A model generated the notes under the pieces. That model searched no databases, was not told the DNA's origin, and saw nothing but the letters and a program-made list of their open reading frames with translations. Below are positions 13,901 through 18,564 of a stretch of DNA of 18,564 nt, one piece after another. This stretch comes from CAZVFX01 sp964626565 (GTDB lineage Bacteria; Myxococcota_A; UBA9042; CAIXZC01). The number at the start of each line of letters is the position of its first letter. The first letter of the stretch is position 1. A program made the position numbers and the translations under genes. The stretch covers positions 1 through 18,564 of the forward strand of contig CAZVFX010000138.1 in NCBI GenBank assembly GCA_964626565.1. Direction: 5' to 3'.

Positions 13901-14915
13901 TGTCACTCTCCAGGCAATCGGCCACTCCATCCCCGTCCGTATCCTCGAAAGACTCATCCACTTCCCCGTCGCAGTCGTTGTCCAGGCCGTCGCACTGCTC
14001 CGCCTCGGGCTCCGCACCCTGACAGATGAGCAGTCCCCCTTCACACACATTGGTCCCGGCGCACGCACCATAGGTGTTGATCACCAGGCAATCGGTGCCG
14101 GACAGCCCTTCATCCACGTCGCCGTCGCAGTCGTCGTCGTGGCCGTTGCACGCCTCTTCTGCGGGCTGGGCCGCCGGACAGGCGGACAGCCCGGTGGCGG
14201 TGCACATCCTCTCGCCCAGGCAAGTACCCCACTCGTTGGTCTGGTAGCAATCGGTGGTCGCCCCGTCATCGACGAACCAAGGCTTGCAGTCACACTCCCC
14301 CGCAGCCAGCACACACTGTTTGGATAGGCCCCCGGAGACATCGTCCGCTTGCCCACACTGGTACCCTTCCGGGCAATCGTCGTTTCCGTCGCAACCGGCC
14401 CCGCAGAAGTTTCCCCCCGCACCGTATTCCACACACGTCTGTCCCGCGTCGACATCGTTGGTCCAGCACTCGGAGTTCTTCCGGCACGGTCGGCACAGGT
14501 CGGTAACGGTAGGCACACACAAGAAGATCTGGTCCGGCAGCATGGGCGTGTACAGGACGCAGGCCCAATCAAAGGGACACTCTTCCTGGCAGGCGACAGT
14601 GCACTGCTGACCTTCCGCGGTTTTGATGCACCACCCTTCATCACACTCGGCACCGTTGTCGCACGGCCACCCCGCCTCCCCGGGCCCGGGACCGCGGCCG
14701 AAATCCACCTGGACTTCAATCTTGCCGCCAAAGTCGATCTCCACGCCAACATCCACCAACTCCGGTGCCACATCGAAAAGGGCCACTGTTTCCGGCAACA
14801 CCTCTTCCATCGGGTCAACGACATCTCCGGACAAGTCCGGCGTCACCGAATCCTCCGCCGGCCCACACGCCCACAACAGCGCGGCCACGGCCATTACTGC
14901 AAAGCGCCGATTCAT
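10995..14915 (-). CDS. Giant surface lipoprotein: MopE-type and TSP3 repeats with fibrinogen-like C-terminus
   Basis: The 1306-residue protein begins MNRRFAVMAVAALLWAC, a lipoprotein signal with Cys17 as the lipidated residue (Trp at -2 is unusual). An acidic linker leads to a Cys-rich module (about 85-250) shared with the next gene upstream. There are thirteen MopE-like CDGxDNDCDGxVDE motifs (about 256-1060). Thrombospondin type 3 blocks (325-612) include three copies of DNCVGxxNxxQ at a 36-residue step (Cys501, 537, 573). Seven MopE motifs from Cys680 to Cys986 are exactly 51 residues apart. The C-terminus (about 1062-1306) is fibrinogen-like: SDGVYTIEP, CDMTSDGGGWTLV. The DxDxDG loops predict strong calcium binding; the MopE motif family includes a copper-binding member. 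The frame is open 53 codons further upstream, but the ATG at 14915 has GGAGGA six bases before it and gives the signal peptide. Confidence 0.94.
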   Translation of the reverse strand: MNRRFAVMAVAALLWACGPAEDSVTPDLSGDVVDPMEEVLPETVALFDVAPELVDVGVEIDFGGKIEVQVDFGRGPGPGEAGWPCDNGAECDEGWCIKTAEGQQCTVACQEECPFDWACVLYTPMLPDQIFLCVPTVTDLCRPCRKNSECWTNDVDAGQTCVEYGAGGNFCGAGCDGNDDCPEGYQCGQADDVSGGLSKQCVLAAGECDCKPWFVDDGATTDCYQTNEWGTCLGERMCTATGLSACPAAQPAEEACNGHDDDCDGDVDEGLSGTDCLVINTYGACAGTNVCEGGLLICQGAEPEAEQCDGLDNDCDGEVDESFEDTDGDGVADCLESDIDGDGTPDVLDNCPALPNQSQLDTDLDTVGNACDPDDDNDQVADDLDCAPLEGEIYPGADETCDGLDNNCNLVVDEGFNDNDFDSIKDCVDTDDDNDGISDEADCEPSDPLAYTGAPELCDGMDNDCDQDIDEVFPDMDGDGAADCVDEDADGDGVIDSADNCVGAKNAGQEDLDQDGLGDACDPDVDGDAIPDSVDNCVGVKNTSQTDTDGDGAGDVCDNDIDGDGVDNGADNCVGVENAGQDDADGDGIGDACEDDKDGDGSPDTKDCAEDDPAIFPGAEEICDGLDNDCDFLTDEGFNDNDFDSLKDCVDMDDDNDGDPDGSDCAPLDAAVNKDAVEVCDGVDNNCDGETDEGLGATVCGKGQCAHEVDNCIGGMLQVCDPMEGVALETCDGFDNDCDGLVDEDQGSTTCGFGLCQHTAANCVGGVPQVCDEFEGAGLEQCDGKDNDCDGQVDEAMPTLACGEGQCFHTVQSCIGGVTQQCDPLQGAQPEVCDGVDNDCDEEVDEGLGVVTCGKGNCLHDQPYCVEGKIQPCDPFLGSELEQCDLQDNDCDGLVDEELGSFSCGQGTCAHPVAVCVDGAPGLCDPFFGAEEEVCDGKDNNCNGGVDEGMGEQTCGLGACEHTVPVCEAGELVECDPMEGWMLEECDGLDNDCDGTSDNGFNDQDLDSLADCVDDDDDGDGDPDDDDCEPLNPDVAHGLDEVCFNGIDDNCDAAVDDGDECILASCRKIKEDYPDTSDGVYTIEPQGDGEPFDVYCDMTSDGGGWTLVLKLSKDQFCYGSPKWTDSSPHNEDKVTNPVLPNAHEYDAKSRAFHLLADTTELRFYTSKDKATSVSFSSPASPRKLMTTNEVPFSPYPDYESWRLAFGHDRQCAPIFMRAGSALWDGSCRNGGSVPSGCGQPCVFCYQASDGNYGCPASPGGCGSGSNNDVNAGVGNNANYCGGGDGADCSTASDWSDANLRTNVYAR
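11916..12878 (-). repeat. MopE-type repeats, exact 51-residue period
   Basis: Six complete 153-base units plus the start of a seventh. The leading Cys residues of CDGxDN(D/N)C lie at 680, 731, 782, 833, 884, 935 and 986 of the 1306-residue protein, with no length variation. The unit is the same as that in the 694-residue neighbour. Confidence 0.92.
13080..13943 (-). repeat. Thrombospondin type 3-like calcium repeats with recently duplicated 108-base units
   Basis: The block encodes many DxDGDGxxD loops and, in its last part, DNCVGxxNxxQ three times. On the plus strand ACCAACACAA recurs at 13191, 13299 and 13407, exactly 108 bases apart, with flanking bases largely conserved. A second direct repeat of 34 identical bases (12981-13014 and 13647-13680, encoding parts of DEGFNDNDFDS) brackets most of the block. 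Confidence 0.85.
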
Positions 14916-14921
14916 TCTCGG

Positions 14922-14927
14922 TCCTCC
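14922..14927 (-). promoter_or_regulatory. Ribosome binding site that decides the start of the giant lipoprotein
   Basis: GGAGGA lies six bases before the ATG at 14915. The longer in-frame start at 15074 lies inside the upstream gene, has no signal peptide and is rejected. Confidence 0.8.
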
Positions 14928-14940
14928 AATTTCAGCTTGT

Positions 14941-17900
14941 TCATCCGTTACACACCAACAATGCAGAGCCCGCGTTGTACGGGTCCAGAGGCATTTCGTG
15001 ACAGCCGCGGCCGGAGTCGATGGTCTGACCCTGGCAGTCGGGCCCCACGAAAGTCTTGGTCGCAGCCGGACCACAAGGCAGCCCGAAAATGTCGTTGCAA
15101 ATCTGCTCTCCGGACATGTACGCCTTCTCCGGCCCGGTAAAACAGAACGTCCCGCCCTGCTTCACCACACAATCCCCGTTCCAGCACCACTTGCCTTCGC
15201 CGCAAGGTGTCGCATTGGCCAACCCCTGCTGCTGGCACTCCCCCAACTGCAGATCGCACCAGTTGTCGGTGCAACTATCCCCATCCTCGCAGTCATACAC
15301 ATCCGTACCCGGCTGGCACAGGCCGCCCGCACACTCGTCACCTACCGTACACAAATTCTCATCATCGCACGCGGCTGAGTTGTTGCTGTGGATGCACCCG
15401 GCCAAAGGAATGCAGAAGTCGTCGGTACACGAGTTCTCATCGTCACAATCGAGAGCCAACCCCGGGACACAGTCTCCCAGAAGGCACTGGTCGCCGGGAG
15501 TGCACGCGTCCCCATCATCACATGCGGTCCCGTCCAGCAACTCGTACCCACAACCGTCAACCGGGTTGCAACTGTCCAGAGTGCACTCGTTGCCGTCGTC
15601 ACAATCCACCTGTTCAGGGCCGGCGCAAACCCCGGCCAGACACAAGTCGCCTTCAGTGCACTCGTTGCCATCGTCGCAATTCCCTTCCACCGGCACCGAC
15701 ACACATCCACCCGCATCGCCGCTGCACTCATCCGCAGTACACGGGTTGCCGTCGTCGCAGGAAAACTCCCCTTCCGCCACGCACTCGCCCTGCAGGCACT
15801 TGTCACCCGTCGTGCACAGATCACCATCATCGCAGGGAGCGCTGTTGAGTGTAGTGATGCAGCCCAACACCGGGTCGCACTGACTGTCTGTGCACGGGTT
15901 GTCGTCTCCGCACGGCTGCGCACTGCCGGATACACACTCCCCTTCCGCACAATTGTCGCCATCGGTACAGGCATTCCCGTCATCGCAAGGCAGGGTGTTG
16001 GCGGAAAAGACACACAAACCGTCCGGGCCGCAGGAGTCGTCAGTGCAGACATTCCCATCGTCACACACCTGCGCAGGCCCGGGTGCACACACACCATCCT
16101 CGCACTGATCATTCAAGGTGCACGGGTCGCCATCAGTGCACGGTCCCGAAACCGGATCGTGCCCGCACCCGCTGGCCGCAAGGCAGTAGTCCTTGGTGCA
16201 CGGGTCACCATCATCGCAGTCCGTCAACTCGCCGGGGAGGCAACTCCCGCCCTCACACTGGTCAACGCCGGTGCACTGGTTTCCGTCATCGCACAGGACG
16301 TTGTTAGCCACGTGAGTGCACCCTATTCCCGGTGCACACTGATCCTCAGTGCAGACGTTGTCGTCATCACATGCAAGTTCCCCCGCCCCGATACATACCC
16401 CCGACTCACACTGATCCGCCACGGTGCAAACGTTACCGTCGTCACACGCCAACTCGTTGTCGACGTAGACACACCCCTGCGACGGGTCACAGGAATCATC
16501 CGTGCACAGGTTGCCATCGTTGCAGTTGATGGCCCCGCCGGCAACACACTCGCCCTCCACGCAACTGTCGTAGATGGTGCACAAGTCCCCGTTGTCGCAA
16601 AGCATCCCTTCGTGGTGAGGCAGAACCCCGCAAACCCCCGTGTCAGGATCGCACGACGGCTGCAGACAAAAAGCATGTGCCCCTTCCGGCTCCGGGCAGG
16701 TGATGATTGTTGCTTCGTCAACCACACATTGGTAGGGGAACTCCTCCGTATCGCACTTGAGAGTACCGTTGCACAGGTCGCCATCGTCAAGCCCGACACA
16801 GTCGTCGTCAGTCTGGCAATCACAGTCCACCGGGACACCCTTGCATTGCTCAGCCACACACTGATCAGCCAGCGTACACGCATCGCCGTCGTCGCAAAGG
16901 TCCCCGTTGGCCTCAAATACACAGCCCCCCGTCTCAGTGCAATGGTCGTCCGTGCACACGTTTCCGTCATCGCAATCGACCATCGAGCCAACGCACACCC
17001 CGCCGTCGCAGTGGTCGGCTACGGTACACGGATTGCCGTCGGAACACTCGCCAATATCCAAGGCCTCGTTGACACATCCCAGCTCCCCTTTGCAGGAATC
17101 GTCGGTACACTCGTTTTCATCGTCGCAAAGCTCGGTCAGCGTGCCTTCCCACAACGTCGGCTCATCCACATCTCCATCACAGTTGTCGTCGACGCCGTTA
17201 CACTCCTCGGCAGCCGGGACAGCCGCATCGCACGCAGCCAGCCCTTCGGCAGTGCACAAACGCATGCCGGTGCAAACACCCCACTCGTTGTCCGACTGAC
17301 ACGGGGTCCAGAGACCCTGTTCGATTGAGGCGTCGGTGCAGGGGCACTCACCGGCATCGGCGACACACTGCTGCAAAGTCACGCCGTCCACAGTCTCCAC
17401 CTCGACACAGGAGAATCCCCACGGACATTCCTCGCCGCCTTCGGGCGAAGAGTCACACGCTCCGCCACAAAAACTCGCACCCTCACCATACTGCACACAG
17501 GCATCCGAAGTACCGGTCACGCCAGAACAATCTCCCGCCCCCACGCACGGCCGGCACAGATTGGGAAAGCCGGAGACACAAATGAAAACAACATCAGGCC
17601 GAGTGCCGGCCACCTGGGAGCAACTCCAGCCGTCAGGACACTCCTCCTGACAGATTTTGGAGCACACTTTTTCGCCCATGTGCTCAACACACCAACCCGA
17701 ATTGCAGTCCTGGTTCTCCCCACACTTGTCCTTGAAGCAACCTTCCCCCGGCGGACAGTCCCCACCCTGCACGTCCTCTTCGAACAACTCCGGTTCCACA
17801 ACCTCCGGCTCCCCTCCTCCACCCCCGTCCACCCGCAAAACAACCTCGTGGACAACTTCAACCGGGACCTCAGTCCCCACGTCTTCCGGATCCGCCACCG

Positions 17901-17982
17901 CATCCCCCGAAGACCCCGCACACCCCATCCCCAGCGCCCAACCCAAGACAACAACCGTTACCGCGATTCCCGCAAATCTCAT
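14941..17982 (-). CDS. Giant Cys-rich lipoprotein with CDDGN repeats
   Basis: The 1013-residue protein has a short N-region (MRF), a hydrophobic core and the lipobox-like GMGC (Cys21; Gly at -3 is atypical). An acidic Val/Glu-rich linker precedes a Cys-rich module (about 76-250) homologous to that in the 1306-residue neighbour, ending in one MopE-like motif (CNGVDDNCDGDVDE, about 261-274). Residues 286 to about 912 are repeats alternating C(D/N)DGNxCTxxDxCxxGxC with CDDGNxCTxDxC and a GC pair; paired units recur every 51-52 residues. A divergent insert lies at about 385-460 (LCNGTLKCDT). The last 75 residues (from GGTFCFTGPEKAY) form a separate domain I do not recognise and which is not clearly fibrinogen-like. 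The start ATG follows GGGGAGA. It is first in the operon, 25 bases before the next gene. Confidence 0.94.
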   Translation of the reverse strand: MRFAGIAVTVVVLGWALGMGCAGSSGDAVADPEDVGTEVPVEVVHEVVLRVDGGGGGEPEVVEPELFEEDVQGGDCPPGEGCFKDKCGENQDCNSGWCVEHMGEKVCSKICQEECPDGWSCSQVAGTRPDVVFICVSGFPNLCRPCVGAGDCSGVTGTSDACVQYGEGASFCGGACDSSPEGGEECPWGFSCVEVETVDGVTLQQCVADAGECPCTDASIEQGLWTPCQSDNEWGVCTGMRLCTAEGLAACDAAVPAAEECNGVDDNCDGDVDEPTLWEGTLTELCDDENECTDDSCKGELGCVNEALDIGECSDGNPCTVADHCDGGVCVGSMVDCDDGNVCTDDHCTETGGCVFEANGDLCDDGDACTLADQCVAEQCKGVPVDCDCQTDDDCVGLDDGDLCNGTLKCDTEEFPYQCVVDEATIITCPEPEGAHAFCLQPSCDPDTGVCGVLPHHEGMLCDNGDLCTIYDSCVEGECVAGGAINCNDGNLCTDDSCDPSQGCVYVDNELACDDGNVCTVADQCESGVCIGAGELACDDDNVCTEDQCAPGIGCTHVANNVLCDDGNQCTGVDQCEGGSCLPGELTDCDDGDPCTKDYCLAASGCGHDPVSGPCTDGDPCTLNDQCEDGVCAPGPAQVCDDGNVCTDDSCGPDGLCVFSANTLPCDDGNACTDGDNCAEGECVSGSAQPCGDDNPCTDSQCDPVLGCITTLNSAPCDDGDLCTTGDKCLQGECVAEGEFSCDDGNPCTADECSGDAGGCVSVPVEGNCDDGNECTEGDLCLAGVCAGPEQVDCDDGNECTLDSCNPVDGCGYELLDGTACDDGDACTPGDQCLLGDCVPGLALDCDDENSCTDDFCIPLAGCIHSNNSAACDDENLCTVGDECAGGLCQPGTDVYDCEDGDSCTDNWCDLQLGECQQQGLANATPCGEGKWCWNGDCVVKQGGTFCFTGPEKAYMSGEQICNDIFGLPCGPAATKTFVGPDCQGQTIDSGRGCHEMPLDPYNAGSALLVCNG
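15247..17127 (-). repeat. CDDGNxCT cysteine-rich repeats, 51-52-residue composite period
   Basis: The first Cys of the paired unit lies at residues 313, 363, 462, 513, 564, 615, 666, 717, 769, 821 and 872. Steps are 50, 99 (across the divergent insert), then 51 five times, 52 twice and 51. This motif type is frequent in myxobacterial secreted proteins. Confidence 0.88.
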
Positions 17983-18471
17983 GGTCTCTCCCCGATGTCA
18001 CACGAGCATTAAACCAGAACGCCTCGCCGCACGCAACGCACATACGCCGATGCAACCACAAAGAAATTTCAACCCAAGTGCATTTTTTTTGGCCACATCG
18101 CGTTCAAACCCCCGATAAGTATATATGCCGGTCGCCTTGCAATCGGATCCCGGGGGTCCGGTCGCAAAGCGCCGTTGGCACTTTGAATTGGCATGGGGTA
18201 ATACGGCCGAGGTCCTTGCCTGGGCAAAGGAGGCACTCGCGCTCTGCGCAGCGCTTTCGCCAGAGCAGGGCCGCGGCGTCGCGGTGGAGGGTGGCCGGAG
18301 GCAAATGGCGGTAAGCCCACCTTAAACGAGCGACCCCTCCGGGCCGGTCCCCAACAGCACCTCCCGGGGCGAAGTCTGCCCTCGGAAAGATGGGAGAGAG
18401 AAGAAGAAGAAGTAGCCAACCACCCGAACCCAATCCACCACCACAAATTCGACGCACAACTCTGCGCACAA
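17983..18471. other. Gene-poor region upstream of the Cys-rich operon, with hairpins
   Basis: I see no convincing gene here. The right part (about 18140-18330) is GC-rich and foldable. Positions 18144-18160 form a 7-pair hairpin (CGGATCC and GGGTCCG around CGG, with one G-T pair). Nearby, CCTTGCC pairs with GGCAAAGG (one bulge), and GCGCT pairs with AGCGC. Around 18120-18126 there is an AT-rich TATATAT patch, and a T8 run lies at about 18083-18090. A short GAA/AAG run occurs at about 18399-18412. The region could be a dispersed intergenic repeat, a small RNA or plain leader DNA. Confidence 0.4.
18008..18036 (-). promoter_or_regulatory. Candidate promoter of the four-gene Cys-rich operon
   Basis: On the minus strand TTGCGT (18031-18036, 3 of 6 to consensus) and TTTAAT (18008-18013, 5 of 6) are 17 bases apart. 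A start near 18001 would give a leader of about 20 bases that contains the GGGGAGA ribosome binding site before the ATG at 17982. Prediction by eye only. Confidence 0.4.
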
Positions 18472-18564
18472 CTACGAGTAATCCGCCCGCCAGATGAGTT
18501 GGGGTGGTTGGGGTGATTGGGTGGGTTGAGCTGGTTGGCGTGATTGGCTGGGTTGGGCTGGTTG
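18472..18564 (-). CDS. Possible C-terminal end of a Gln/Pro-repeat protein entering from the right edge
   Basis: A minus-strand frame open from the right edge reads QPAQPSQSRQPAQPTQSP and ends IWRADYS before TAG at 18472-18474. It is made of QPx triplets encoded by the 9-base repeat. A proline-rich tail would be plausible, but a 9-base repeat tends to stay open in every frame, and the other two minus frames are also open here, so the case is weak. Confidence 0.2.
   Translation of the reverse strand, partial: QPAQPSQSRQPAQPTQSPQPPQLIWRADYS
18499..18564 (+). repeat. GT-rich 9-base tandem repeat with 27-base superperiod
   Basis: Seven 9-base units plus TTG, all beginning TTG: for example TTGGGGTGG, TTGGGGTGA, TTGGGTGGG, TTGAGCTGG, TTGGCGTGA, TTGGCTGGG, TTGGGCTGG. 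Units 2-4 and 5-7 match at 24 of 27 positions, so a trimer was duplicated. The array runs off the window. Positions 18501-18525 fit a four-run G-quadruplex pattern (G runs of 4, 4, 3 and 3 with loops of 5, 5 and 1). Confidence 0.85.

Noticed and set aside
14916..15074. N-terminal extension of the 1306-residue lipoprotein to an ATG at 15074
   Set aside because: It would overlap the upstream gene by more than 130 bases, lacks a signal peptide and ignores the strong ribosome binding site before 14915.
9049..17328. Long plus-strand open frames opposite the Cys-rich genes (for example 9049-10935 and 15388-17328)
   Set aside because: They are antisense shadows. Repeated GAC, GGC and TGC codons read in reverse give Val/Ala/Thr-rich frames with few stops. 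They have no signal peptides or recognisable domains, while the minus-strand frames have all of these.
18069..18446. Small open frames in the gene-poor right part, on both strands
   Set aside because: Several frames are open at once, composition is Arg/Pro/Trp-biased, and none has a good ribosome binding site or a recognisable family.

Overview
The window is GC-rich and gene-dense. Its repeat families point to a myxobacteria-like (former deltaproteobacterial: Myxococcota/Bradymonadota-type) genome: MopE-type CDGxDNDCDGxVDE repeats, CDDGNxCTxxxxC repeats, thrombospondin type 3 repeats, fibrinogen-like C-termini and a MYXO-CTERM-like tail. This taxonomic reading is inferred from family content only.

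Layout. (1) Positions 1-368 hold the 5' part of an unrecognised minus-strand gene that leaves the left edge; a candidate promoter lies at 458-485. (2) Positions 606-5795 hold a tightly packed plus-strand set of three genes: a B12-binding-type radical SAM enzyme, a multi-spanning GT-C-like membrane protein and a glutamine-dependent asparagine synthetase. The first two genes are 4 bases apart and the last two overlap by 13 bases, so they are probably co-translated. Such a set would suit assembly or decoration of a surface glycan or lipid, but no substrate can be read from the sequence. (3) Positions 5806-17982 hold four large minus-strand genes, with 81, 62 and 25 bases between them, that look like one operon read from a candidate promoter at 18008-18036. 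All encode exported, cysteine-rich, acidic repeat proteins. In transcription order they are a CDDGN-repeat lipoprotein (1013 aa), a MopE/TSP3/fibrinogen-like lipoprotein (1306 aa), a dockerin-like/MopE/fibrinogen-like secreted protein (694 aa), and a 986-aa protein that looks like two proteins joined in frame. (4) Positions 17983-18564 have no convincing complete gene, and end in a GT-rich 9/27-base tandem repeat at the right edge.

The two operons converge with only 10 bases between stop codons. The minus-strand operon is best explained as a set of disulfide-rigidified, probably calcium- or metal-binding surface stalks, two of which carry fibrinogen-like tips that could bind a ligand (inference from domain families).

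The most unusual observations are: the 986-aa protein, in which a MYXO-CTERM-like sorting tail runs straight into a lipoprotein signal peptide with no stop; an almost exact 51-residue period shared by three neighbouring proteins although their cysteine motifs belong to two different families; and the 9-base repeat array with a 27-base superperiod at the right edge.
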